From assembly GCA_015688915.1 (NCBI GenBank), contig JAATGX010000058.1, positions 1-8,909 on the forward strand: 8,909 bases of DNA. The letters are read 5' to 3'. This DNA comes from Desulfuromonadales bacterium (GTDB taxonomy: Bacteria > Desulfobacterota > Desulfuromonadia > Geobacterales > Pseudopelobacteraceae). This document shows, piece by piece, positions 1 through 6,200 of the stretch. The position numbers were made by a program, and so were the translations under genes. Every line of letters begins with the position of its first letter. Position 1 is the stretch's first letter. The notes under the pieces were generated by a model, which saw only the letters and a program-made list of their open reading frames with translations, did no database searches and had not been told where the DNA came from.

Positions 1-1
1 C

Positions 2-226
2 GGCACGGACGGCATCGACGGCCCCACCGACGCGGCAGGCGCCGTTGTGGACGGCGAAACCGCTCTCCTGGCGCGGCAAGCCGGGTTCGATCCGGCGGCC
101 TGCCTGGCGGCCAACGACGCCTATCCCCTGCTGGAGCGGTGCAGCGCATTATTGAAGACAGGACCGACCGGGACCAATGTCATGGATGTGCAGATAATCG
201 TCATAAGCCGGGCGGCGGAAGCCTGA
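2..226 (+). CDS. Glycerate 2-kinase (MOFRL family), C-terminal fragment
   Basis: The window opens inside this gene, and only the last 74 codons are present, ending at TGA 224-226. The visible peptide starts GTDGIDGPTDAAGAVVDG, the signature of the MOFRL domain of GckA/TtuD-type glycerate kinases, and ends in a short beta-rich segment (TGTNVMDVQIIVI) typical of the family C terminus. These enzymes phosphorylate D-glycerate to 2-phosphoglycerate with ATP in the cytoplasm, feeding the lower part of glycolysis. The next gene starts 3 bp after the stop, so the two are probably co-transcribed. The N-terminal domain and start lie outside the window. Alternative: a hydroxypyruvate reductase label, often given to the same family, is less accurate. 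Confidence 0.9.
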   Translation, partial: GTDGIDGPTDAAGAVVDGETALLARQAGFDPAACLAANDAYPLLERCSALLKTGPTGTNVMDVQIIVISRAAEA

Positions 227-229
227 GCC

Positions 230-901
230 ATGGTGCCCCGGCGTTTCGTGATCGGCGATGTCCACGGCTGTTCCCGCACCCTGCGGCGCCTGGTGGAGCA
301 GGGGATCGGCCTTACCCGGAACGACGAGTTGTACCTGCTGGGGGACCTGATCGACCGGGGGCCGGACAGCAAGGGGGTGCTGGACTTCATCTTTGAACTG
401 CGCGACAGCGGGTTCAGCGTCCTGTCGGTGCGCGGTAACCACGAGCAGATGTGCCTGCATGCCGGCGACAGCCTGGAGTCACTGGAGATGTGGCAGGCCA
501 ACGGAGGCCTGGCGACCCTCCGCAGTTTCGCCGCGGAAGCCCTGGGCGACATCCCGCCCCGCTACCGCTCGTTTCTCCGTTCACTGCCCCATTACATCCT
601 CCTGAACGATTTCGTTATCGTCCACGCCTCCCTCAACTTCGACCGCCGCGACCCCTTCAGCGACCGCGAGGCCATGCTCTGGCAACGGGAATGCGCGGTG
701 GACCGGGCGCGCACCGGCGGCCGGCGCCTGGTCAGCGGCCATACCTCGGTCACGCGTCGGCAGGTTGAGGCATCCCTTGAGACCGACCGGATCCTGGTGG
801 ACAACAGCTGCGTCTTTGCCGGCCGACCGGGCCAGGGCAGCCTGGCGGCCCTGGAGTTGAACAGCCTCTCGGTCATCTTTCAGGAAAATATCGATAGCTA
901 G
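230..901 (+). CDS. PPP-family serine/threonine metallophosphatase (lambda/PrpE-like)
   Basis: This 223-residue protein is a complete calcineurin-type metallophosphatase. All dimetal motifs are visible: GDVHG (residues 9-13), GDLIDRGPD (38-46), GNHE (69-72), the histidine in IVHASLNF (H132) and SGHT (169-172), followed by VDNS (190-193). Size and motif spacing fit the small bacterial group that includes lambda phosphatase, PrpA/PrpB and bis(5'-nucleosyl)-tetraphosphatase PrpE. Possible substrates are therefore phosphoproteins or dinucleoside polyphosphates, and the sequence does not decide. No signal peptide or membrane segment is seen, so it is cytoplasmic. ATG 230 lies 8 nt after a GGAAG sequence (217-221) inside the end of the glycerate kinase gene. 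The 3-bp gap suggests one operon and coupled translation. A role in controlling the kinase is conceivable but only inferred. Confidence 0.88.
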   Translation: MVPRRFVIGDVHGCSRTLRRLVEQGIGLTRNDELYLLGDLIDRGPDSKGVLDFIFELRDSGFSVLSVRGNHEQMCLHAGDSLESLEMWQANGGLATLRSFAAEALGDIPPRYRSFLRSLPHYILLNDFVIVHASLNFDRRDPFSDREAMLWQRECAVDRARTGGRRLVSGHTSVTRRQVEASLETDRILVDNSCVFAGRPGQGSLAALELNSLSVIFQENIDS

Positions 902-939
902 GACGTATTCTGTCCCATGGTTGTGTTATCCTCTCCGCC

Positions 940-2226
940 ATGTCCATCCTCTCATTCCAACAACGTCTGGAAATCCTGGCAGACAGCGCCAAGTACGACG
1001 CCTCCTGCTCGTGCAGCGGCACCAGCCGCCAGGGGACCCCCGGCGGCGTGGGCGGCACCGTCTCCAGCGGCGTCTGCCACACCTGGACCGCCGACGGCCG
1101 CTGCGTCTCGCTGCTCAAGATCCTGCTCACCAATGCCTGCATCTATGACTGCGCCTACTGCATCAACCGCCGCTCCAACGACATCCCCCGCGCCTCCCTC
1201 ACCCCGGCGGAGGTGGTGAACCTGACCATGGACTTCTACCGCCGCAACTATATCGAGGGGCTGTTCCTCAGCACCGGCGTGGTCCGCTCGCCCGACTGGA
1301 CCATGGAACAATTGATCAGCGTTGCGCGCAAACTCAGGGAGGAAGAACGCTACAACGGCTACATCCACCTCAAGCTGGTGCCCGGGGCCGACCCCCTGCT
1401 GGTCGCCGAGGCCGGGCGCCATGCCGACCGGGTCAGCGTCAACATCGAACTCCCCACCCGCCGGAGCCTGGCGCTCATGGCGCCGGACAAGAGCCGCGAG
1501 TCGGTGATCAACCCCATGCGCCAGGTGAGCGGCCTGATCGTGTCGGCCCGGGCGGAACGGAAACGCTTCCGCACGGCGCCGCAGTTCGCCCCGGCCGGCC
1601 AGAGCACCCAGTTGATCGTGGGCGCCACGCCGGAGAGCGACCGGGAGATCATTACCCTTTCCGAAGGGCTCTACCGGCGTCTTGACATGAAGCGGGTCTA
1701 CTACTCGGCGTTCATCCCGGTGGCGCACGACCCGCGCCTGCCGGCGCTGCCCGGCCCGCCGCTCCTGCGGGAGCACCGGCTGTACCAGGCCGACTGGCTG
1801 CTGCGCTTCTATGGTTTCAGCGCCCACGAACTGCTGGACGAGGCCCGACCCAACCTGGACATGCGTTTCGATCCCAAGAGCGACTGGGCAGTGCGCCACC
1901 TGGAGTTGTTCCCGGTGGAGGTCAATCGGGCCGATTACGAGGTGCTGCTGCGGGTGCCGGGGATCGGCGTGCGTTCGGCCCAGAGGATCGTTTCCGCCCG
2001 TCGTCACGGCAGGCTGGGAGAGGTGGAGTTGAAGAAGCTGGGGGTGGTGTTGAAGCGCGCCAAATACTTCCTGACCGCCGGGGGGCGTTACCTGGGCGGC
2101 ATCCGGCTGGACGGGGATGGCTTGGTGGCACGGCTCCTGGCGCCGGCAAAACGTCCGGCCCGGCTCGACCAGTTGGAACTCTTTGCAACGGTGCCGGATG
2201 CGTCGGCGATTTCCGGGGAGTTGTGA
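940..2226 (+). CDS. Putative DNA modification/repair radical SAM protein
   Basis: This 428-residue protein has a radical SAM CxxxCxxC motif in CIYDCAYC (C67, C71, C74), which would bind a 4Fe-4S cluster that cleaves S-adenosylmethionine. Around it are segments typical of the family annotated as 'putative DNA modification/repair radical SAM protein' (TIGR03916): an N-terminal EILADSAKYDASC segment, SGVCHTW, GLFLSTGVV and VNIELPT. A helix-hairpin-helix, VPGIGVRSAQRI, lies at about 339-350, a non-specific DNA-binding motif that supports action on nucleic acid. Extra cysteines at 23, 25, 46 and 55 precede the cluster motif. Family knowledge is genomic linkage to a DUF4130/uracil-DNA-glycosylase partner, and that partner follows here with a TGATG overlap. 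Substrate and reaction are unknown to me. ATG 940 matches the family N terminus but has no recognisable Shine-Dalgarno. Confidence 0.9.
   Translation: MSILSFQQRLEILADSAKYDASCSCSGTSRQGTPGGVGGTVSSGVCHTWTADGRCVSLLKILLTNACIYDCAYCINRRSNDIPRASLTPAEVVNLTMDFYRRNYIEGLFLSTGVVRSPDWTMEQLISVARKLREEERYNGYIHLKLVPGADPLLVAEAGRHADRVSVNIELPTRRSLALMAPDKSRESVINPMRQVSGLIVSARAERKRFRTAPQFAPAGQSTQLIVGATPESDREIITLSEGLYRRLDMKRVYYSAFIPVAHDPRLPALPGPPLLREHRLYQADWLLRFYGFSAHELLDEARPNLDMRFDPKSDWAVRHLELFPVEVNRADYEVLLRVPGIGVRSAQRIVSARRHGRLGEVELKKLGVVLKRAKYFLTAGGRYLGGIRLDGDGLVARLLAPAKRPARLDQLELFATVPDASAISGEL
2215..2220 (+). promoter_or_regulatory. Ribosome binding site choosing ATG 2226 for the DUF4130 gene
   Basis: GGGGAG lies 5 nt before ATG 2226, but only 2 nt before the alternative GTG at 2223. 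This favours the ATG and a TGATG overlap with the radical SAM stop codon (2224-2226), an arrangement suited to translational coupling. Confidence 0.6.
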
Positions 2227-2984
2227 TGGCGCGTTATCGGTATGACGGCACGTTCGAGGGATTTCTGTGCGTCGTGGCGCGTGGTTTGGATACCGCGGAC
2301 GAATCGGCGGAGTTCCTGCGTCCGGGAGACGTGGCCGGGGTTGACTTGTTCACGGATGTGATCCACGAGGTGGCAACGGAACGGGAAACGGCGCTCCGCT
2401 TCCGGGAGCGGTTTGTCGCCGCCGTCTCAAAGGCGTCTTTCGGCGCGGCGCGCTACGCCTTTCACAGCCAGGTGGCCGGGGTCGAAGCGCTGGTGTGGCG
2501 CTACATCCGGCTGGGTCTGGATAAGGGTATCCGGCTGCACCGCATGCTGGCCGAGGAGCCGGTCTGGTCGGTCAACCGGCTCGCCCGGCGGGTGGCGCAT
2601 GAGGCCCACAAGTTCAAGGGGCTTGTCAGGTTCCGTGAAGTGGCGTGGTCGGACCAGACCTTTCTCTACGCCGTTATCGAGCCGGACGCCGATATCCTGT
2701 CCTTCATCGCGCCCCACTTCAGCGGGCGGGTCGGCGACCGCCCCTGGATGATCCATGATCTGCGGCGTTCCCAGGCGGCGGTCTATGACCTGGAGGTGTG
2801 GCGCCTGATCCGGGACATCGACCGGATTGCCGCCCCCGCATACACGCCCGGCGAAGAGGCCTGCGCCCGTCTCTGGCGCGGCTACTTCGAGCGCCTGGCC
2901 ATCCCGGAACGCCGTAATCCCAAGCTGCAGCGCCAGCATGTGCCGGTGAGGTATCGCAGGAATCTGGTGGAGTTCGGGGAGTGA
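2226..2984 (+). CDS. DUF4130 'probable DNA metabolism protein', partner of the radical SAM protein
   Basis: This 252-residue protein belongs to the family annotated as TIGR03915/DUF4130. Visible marks are the N-terminal YRYDGTFEGFLCVV, a central HKFKGLVRF (128-136) and a C-terminal NPKLQRQHVPVRYRRNL (231-247). It overlaps the radical SAM stop codon by one base, so the two proteins are probably made together. In many genomes the family carries a C-terminal uracil-DNA glycosylase-like domain. Here the reading frame stops just after the NPKLQ segment, and no glycosylase-like motifs occur in it or nearby. The protein is rich in arginine and has no membrane segments, consistent with a cytoplasmic nucleic-acid-associated role. 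That role is inferred from the pairing, since no biochemical activity is established that I know of. GTG 2223 is an alternative start that would add one residue. Confidence 0.85.
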   Translation: MARYRYDGTFEGFLCVVARGLDTADESAEFLRPGDVAGVDLFTDVIHEVATERETALRFRERFVAAVSKASFGAARYAFHSQVAGVEALVWRYIRLGLDKGIRLHRMLAEEPVWSVNRLARRVAHEAHKFKGLVRFREVAWSDQTFLYAVIEPDADILSFIAPHFSGRVGDRPWMIHDLRRSQAAVYDLEVWRLIRDIDRIAAPAYTPGEEACARLWRGYFERLAIPERRNPKLQRQHVPVRYRRNLVEFGE

Positions 2985-3073
2985 TGGTTATCACGATGGA
3001 TGATTTTCACTTTGCAGACCTGTTTCACCTGGCAAAAGACAGAATTTTTGGAAATTTCAGAGAGCCGCACTCG

Positions 3074-3472
3074 CTAAACCCAGTTGGCGATAAGCAGCCC
3101 CGGCACCATTTCAAAATGCCGCGTATTGTTGCTGACCAAGGTTGCGGTCTGGCTCCTGGCGTGTGCCGCTATCATCATATCCATGGCCCCGATAGGCGTG
3201 CCTTCTTTTTCCAATGCTGCCCGAATCGCCCCATAATGATCCGCCGCCGCCTCATCCCATTGAAGTACCGACAGACGCGAGGCAAAATCGTCGATATCCC
3301 GTCGGATGGCGATTCCCTTTGGATGGCGTGCGGCCCCGAAATACAATTCCGCCAGGACAACCGTGGAGATCGAAAGCGCATCGCTCCCCACGTCATCAAA
3401 TCTGACCTTGACCGATGCGGGATGGTTTTTGAGGATATAGCTACAGATGTTGGTGTCGAGCATGTAGCGCAT
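3074..3472 (-). CDS. vapC: VapC-family PIN-domain ribonuclease toxin
   Basis: This 132-residue PIN-domain protein opens MRYMLDTNICSYILK. The acidic metal-binding residues are visible as D6 in LDTN, E42 in LAELYFGA and D98 in IGAMDMMIAAHA, followed by LVSNNTRHF with N116 at the usual fourth position. The length is normal for VapC. Such toxins are Mg2+-dependent endoribonucleases that cut tRNA or rRNA and arrest translation until neutralised by VapB. The start overlaps the vapB stop as TGATG, the classic antitoxin-first layout. The active site looks intact, so it is probably functional. It is convergent with the DUF4130 gene, 89 bp from its stop. The surrounding DNA is more AT-rich than its neighbours, in keeping with horizontal acquisition. 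The RNA target cannot be read from sequence. Confidence 0.93.
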   Translation of the reverse strand: MRYMLDTNICSYILKNHPASVKVRFDDVGSDALSISTVVLAELYFGAARHPKGIAIRRDIDDFASRLSVLQWDEAAADHYGAIRAALEKEGTPIGAMDMMIAAHARSQTATLVSNNTRHFEMVPGLLIANWV

Positions 3473-3702
3473 CAGAACAGGTCCCTTTCTTCCGGTGGTT
3501 GATCCTTGCGGTCTTCCAGGAAGTCAGCAGGGACTTTCGACTGGCGAGCAAAGAAATCATCCCACCCCGCTGGTTTGGGGCGAATGATGACCGTATCCCC
3601 CTCCCTTTCGATAAATACTTCCCGACCGGTGAAACGAAATTCCGCCGGCAGGCGTATCGCCTGGCTGCGGCCGTTCATAAATAATTTTGCTGTCTGGGCC
3701 AT
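3472..3702 (-). CDS. vapB: VapB-family AbrB/SpoVT-type antitoxin
   Basis: This 76-residue protein has an N-terminal swapped-hairpin AbrB-like DNA-binding domain (about residues 1-43: AKLFMNGRSQAIRLPAEFRF, then GREVFIEREGDTVIIRP). A short, acidic and proline-containing C-terminal tail ending PPEERDLF is the usual toxin-binding segment. The domain order fits VapB, which masks the VapC active site and, with VapC, represses its own promoter. ATG 3702 is well supported by AAGGAGG at 3709-3715, 6 nt upstream on the minus strand. The gene ends in a TGATG junction with vapC. A palindrome and direct repeat lie directly upstream, between the ribosome site and the -10 box, and probably serve as operator. 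MazE-type naming is possible from the fold, but the partner is a PIN toxin. Confidence 0.92.
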   Translation of the reverse strand: MAQTAKLFMNGRSQAIRLPAEFRFTGREVFIEREGDTVIIRPKPAGWDDFFARQSKVPADFLEDRKDQPPEERDLF

Positions 3703-3717
3703 GGTAAGCCTCCTTGT

Positions 3718-3743
3718 TGATATATATCATAAGTATATATCAT
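3718..3743 (-). promoter_or_regulatory. Probable VapBC operator: AT-rich palindrome and direct repeat
   Basis: Positions 3718-3729 read TGATATATATCA, a perfect 12-bp palindrome. The sequence TATATATCAT occurs at 3721-3730 and again at 3734-3743, giving direct repeats 13 bp apart. The block lies between the vapB Shine-Dalgarno and the candidate -35 box and covers the -10 region, where an autorepressing VapBC complex would bind. Function is inferred from position and symmetry. Confidence 0.6.
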
Positions 3744-3761
3744 GAGGAATAAGGCGTGCAA
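3732..3761 (-). promoter_or_regulatory. Candidate sigma70 promoter of vapBC
   Basis: On the minus strand, TTGCAC (3761-3756) and TATACT (3737-3732) are separated by 18 bp. The -10 hexamer matches the consensus at five of six bases and overlaps the proposed operator. Confidence 0.45.
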
Positions 3762-3783
3762 GTGGAAAAATGGTACTTCTCAA

Positions 3784-3811
3784 TTGAAACTTGTTGCCAT
3801 ATCGGTATCAT
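3784..3811 (+). promoter_or_regulatory. Candidate promoter of the alcohol dehydrogenase gene
   Basis: TTGAAA (3784-3789) and TATCAT (3806-3811) are separated by 16 bp, in the 145-bp divergent region between vapB and the dehydrogenase gene. Both hexamers are moderate matches, and an overlapping alternative (TTGCCA/TATCTG) exists. A promoter is expected here because the upstream gene is divergent. Confidence 0.35.
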
Positions 3812-3847
3812 TACGTTATCTGAACTCCCGTCAAAGAAAGGTTTCCC

Positions 3848-4843
3848 ATGAAAAACAAAATGCGGGCCATGGTGCTGGAACGGGCAGGAGAACCGCTGCG
3901 GCTGACCGAATTACCCGTTCCCGTGCCGGGTTCCGGCGAACTTTTGCTGAAGGTGCTGGCCTGCGGCATCTGCCGCACCGACCTGCATGTGGTGGATGGC
4001 GAACTGACCGAACCGAAACTGCCGCTGGTGCCGGGGCACCAGATCGTGGGGCTGGTGGAACAGGTCGGTCCCGGCGTGGCGGGTTTCAGCCTCGGTGATG
4101 CGGTGGGGGTGCCGTGGCTGGGAGGAACCTGCGGGGAATGCGTATACTGCCGGGAAGGGCGGGAGAACCTGTGCGACAGGGCCGTGTTTACCGGTTATCA
4201 AAAGGACGGCGGTTTTGCCGAACAGTGCACCGCGGATGCCCGTTTCTGCTTTCCCCTGCCGGGAGGATACCCCGCCGCCCAGGCCGCACCCTTGCTTTGC
4301 GCCGGGCTGATCGGCTACCGCTCGTTGCGCATGGCAGGCGAGGGGCAGCGGATCGGGATCTACGGCTTCGGCGCGGCGGCCCATATCGCGACCCAGGTGG
4401 CGGTCTGGCAGGGGCGTCAGGTGTATGCCTTCACCCGGGCGGGCGACGGGGCGGGGCAGGCCTTTGCAAGGGAAATGGGGGCGTGCTGGGCCGGTGGCGG
4501 GTTCGACCGGCCGCCCATGGAACTGGACGGCGCGATCATCTTCGCCCCGGCCGGAGAACTGGTGCCGGCGGCGCTCAAGGCGGTGCGCAAAGGGGGTGTG
4601 GTGGTCTGCGGCGGCATCCATATGAGCGATATCCCCGGCTTTCCCTACGACCTCCTCTGGGGTGAGCGGAGCATCGTATCCGTGGCCAACCTGACCCGGC
4701 GGGACGGCGAGGAGTTCCTGTTCCTGGCGCCCCGGGTGCCGGTGCGCACCGAGGTGGAAGTGTTCCGGCTGGAGCAGGCCAACGAGGCATTGGCTGCGCT
4801 AAGAGCGGGGAAGATCAGGGGCGCCGGGGTCTTGGTGCCGTAG
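3848..4843 (+). CDS. Zinc-dependent alcohol dehydrogenase family protein
   Basis: This 331-residue medium-chain dehydrogenase has a complete GroES-like catalytic domain and a nucleotide-binding domain. Probable catalytic zinc ligands are C39 (ACGICRTDLH), H64 (PGHQ) and C151 (PLLCAGLIGYRSL). Structural zinc ligands are C95, C98, C101 and C109. The dinucleotide-binding glycine motif is GFGAAAH (173-179). The C-terminal half, with GGIHMSDIPGFPYDLLWGE and SVANLTRRDGEEF, fits the shorter 'alcohol dehydrogenase family 2' group (TIGR02822), whose physiological substrate is not established. It should interconvert an alcohol and an aldehyde using NAD(P)H in the cytoplasm. The start has AAAGG (3837-3841) 6 nt upstream. 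The last 29 bp overlap the end of the convergent RRM gene. Gln65 stands where many relatives have Glu, a substitution I believe also occurs in this subgroup. Confidence 0.9.
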   Translation: MKNKMRAMVLERAGEPLRLTELPVPVPGSGELLLKVLACGICRTDLHVVDGELTEPKLPLVPGHQIVGLVEQVGPGVAGFSLGDAVGVPWLGGTCGECVYCREGRENLCDRAVFTGYQKDGGFAEQCTADARFCFPLPGGYPAAQAAPLLCAGLIGYRSLRMAGEGQRIGIYGFGAAAHIATQVAVWQGRQVYAFTRAGDGAGQAFAREMGACWAGGGFDRPPMELDGAIIFAPAGELVPAALKAVRKGGVVVCGGIHMSDIPGFPYDLLWGERSIVSVANLTRRDGEEFLFLAPRVPVRTEVEVFRLEQANEALAALRAGKIRGAGVLVP

Positions 4844-5378
4844 CACGGCCGGTTTCCTCCCGCACGGGCCGGCCAGCCGGCTTCTGGCCGCGTCCACCCT
4901 TTTGTTCCGCCCTCGGTGTCGATTCTGCGCCAAATTTTGGCACGGTTGCCGCTTGTGCCCCATCCCTCGATTTTAGTCCATCCCCGGCCGTCCGCCCAGG
5001 TCTTCCCTTTGGTTCGGCATGGCTTTTTGGTCCGGCGCCCGGCCTCGGCGCCGCACCCGCTTTCGGCCCAAAGCCCGGCTTTCTCGGTCCACCGAACTTA
5101 CCGGTCTTGCCCGACTTCGACATGCCCGGCTTCTGTGGTCGGGCAATGCTGACCGTAATGACCTGATCGATCAACAGCGCTCCGTCCAGGGTCTCGACCG
5201 CTTCATTGGGGTCAACATCGGCCGCCATGCGCACATAACCGCACCGTTTGAACTCCCTGGTTTCGGGATCGATGATCAGGTGGACCGAAGTGACCGTGCC
5301 CACCACCGAGAACAGCTTGCGTATATCCTCTTCAGTTGCGCTGCCGGAAAGATACCCTACGTACAATTCTTTTGCCAT
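4815..5378 (-). CDS. RRM-domain RNA-binding protein with long basic low-complexity tail
   Basis: This 187-residue protein has one RNA recognition motif (about residues 4-81). RNP2 is LYVGYL (5-10), RNP1 is KRCGYVRM (44-51), and the domain closes with ITVSIARP (74-81). Bacterial RRM proteins of this type bind single-stranded RNA, and their specific roles are mostly unknown. RNP1 has Cys46 where an aromatic is usual, and RNP2 has Tyr9 in place of the common Asn. Residues 82-187 form a Gly/Pro/Lys/Arg/Ala-rich tail that is probably disordered, much longer than the short Gly-rich tail of typical small bacterial RRM proteins. ATG 5378 has AAGGA (5385-5389) 6 nt upstream. It follows the SDR gene by 54 bp on the same strand, and its end runs 29 bp into the convergent dehydrogenase gene. 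The RRM is certain. Whether the whole tail is native needs homologue comparison. Confidence 0.85.
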   Translation of the reverse strand: MAKELYVGYLSGSATEEDIRKLFSVVGTVTSVHLIIDPETREFKRCGYVRMAADVDPNEAVETLDGALLIDQVITVSIARPQKPGMSKSGKTGKFGGPRKPGFGPKAGAAPRPGAGPKSHAEPKGRPGRTAGDGLKSRDGAQAATVPKFGAESTPRAEQKGGRGQKPAGRPVREETGRATAPRPRRP

Positions 5379-5404
5379 GGCCCATCCTTTTTTCGTTTAT
5401 TCGT

Positions 5405-5424
5405 AAAAAGCGGCGCACTTGCCG
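5405..5424 (-). terminator. Weak candidate intrinsic terminator after the SDR gene
   Basis: On the minus strand, CGGC, a 6-nt loop and GCCG (5424-5411) are followed, after one C, by five T (5409-5405), between the SDR stop and the RRM ribosome site. A 4-bp stem is short, so any termination would be partial. Read-through into the RRM gene is likely. Confidence 0.25.
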
Positions 5425-5432
5425 TTTGAGGT

Positions 5433-6200
5433 TCAGTCCTGCTTCTCCCGGTGGATCGCGAACGGTCCCCATGCCTGGTCGATGGACATGACCTCCAGGG
5501 TATTGATGTTGACATGGGCCGGGCGGTTCACCACCCAGTGGACGGTTTCGGCGATGTCGCCAGCCGTCAGCGGTTCGGTGCCGGCATAGACCTTTGCCGC
5601 CGCCTCCTCGTCCCCCTTGAAACGTACTTTGGAGAATTCGGTTTCGGCCATGCCGGGCTGGATGCAGGTGACGCGCACCTTGGTGCCTAGCAGGTCGCAG
5701 CGCAGGTTGCGGGAGAATTGAGTCACGAAGGCCTTGGTGCCGCCGTAGACGTTGCCGCCGGGGTAGGGCCAGGCACCGGCCGTGGAGCTTATGTTGACGA
5801 TGTGCCCCCGGTTGCGGGCAACCATGCCGGGCAGGATAAAACGGGTGCAGTAGGTGAGCCCCTTGATGTTGGTGTCCACCATGGTGTCCCAGTCGTCCAG
5901 ATTCACCTTGTGGGCCGGTTCCAGTCCCAGGGCCAGGCCGGCGTTGTTCAGCAGCACATCGACCTCGCGGAAAGGCTCCGGAAGCTTTGCCACGGCACCT
6001 TGCACCGCCTCCCGGTCACGCACATCCAGGGGGGTGATATGGATCTCGGCCTTCCCGCCCAATTCCGCTTTGAGTGCCAGCAGCGGTTCCATGCGGCGGG
6101 CCGCCAGCACGAGGCGATTGCCGTCGGCGGCGAAGAGGCGGGCACAGGCCGCGCCGAATCCGGCCGATGCCCCGGTGATGAAGATGGTCTGTCTGCTCAT
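5433..6200 (-). CDS. SDR-family NADP-dependent oxidoreductase, YdfG-like
   Basis: This 255-residue classical short-chain dehydrogenase has the cofactor motif TGASAGFG (9-16), NNAG (85-88), the structural N111, the catalytic S139 in NISSTAG, and Y152/K156 in VYGGTKAF. The segment GAWPYPGGNVYGGTKAF, followed by TEFSKVRFKGD and later PAHVNINTLEVM, closely resembles E. coli YdfG. YdfG is an NADP-dependent 3-hydroxy acid dehydrogenase acting on L-allo-threonine, serine and malonic semialdehyde. R35-R36 after the second beta strand fits NADP preference. ATG 6200 has CGGAGGT (6207-6213) 6 nt upstream and overlaps the pseudouridine synthase stop by 4 bp (ATGA), so translation is probably coupled. Membership of the family is certain and the substrate is inferred. 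Confidence 0.93.
   Translation of the reverse strand: MSRQTIFITGASAGFGAACARLFAADGNRLVLAARRMEPLLALKAELGGKAEIHITPLDVRDREAVQGAVAKLPEPFREVDVLLNNAGLALGLEPAHKVNLDDWDTMVDTNIKGLTYCTRFILPGMVARNRGHIVNISSTAGAWPYPGGNVYGGTKAFVTQFSRNLRCDLLGTKVRVTCIQPGMAETEFSKVRFKGDEEAAAKVYAGTEPLTAGDIAETVHWVVNRPAHVNINTLEVMSIDQAWGPFAIHREKQD

Noticed and set aside
952..2007. 351-codon open frame on the minus strand opposite the radical SAM gene
   Set aside because: It is a shadow of a GC-rich gene. Its translation is rich in Gly/Ala/His/Val without domain motifs, whereas the plus strand has clear radical SAM and HhH motifs.
2700..3100. Possible uracil-DNA glycosylase domain as a continuation of DUF4130
   Set aside because: None of the frames after the NPKLQ motif gives UDG-like motifs, and the sequence runs into vapC within 89 bp.
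2981..3502. 173-codon plus-strand frame opposite vapC that overlaps the DUF4130 stop
   Set aside because: The VapC active-site residues and vapB overlap are on the minus strand. This frame has no motif and no ribosome site of note.
4039..4045. Gln65 in place of Glu in the GHE motif of the alcohol dehydrogenase as evidence of inactivity
   Set aside because: All zinc ligands are intact, and I believe GHQ occurs in this subgroup, so loss of function is not supported.
4815..5130. Frameshift explaining the RRM low-complexity tail
   Set aside because: The reading frame is open with consistent basic Gly/Pro/Lys composition throughout. Without homologues there is no positive sign of a shift.
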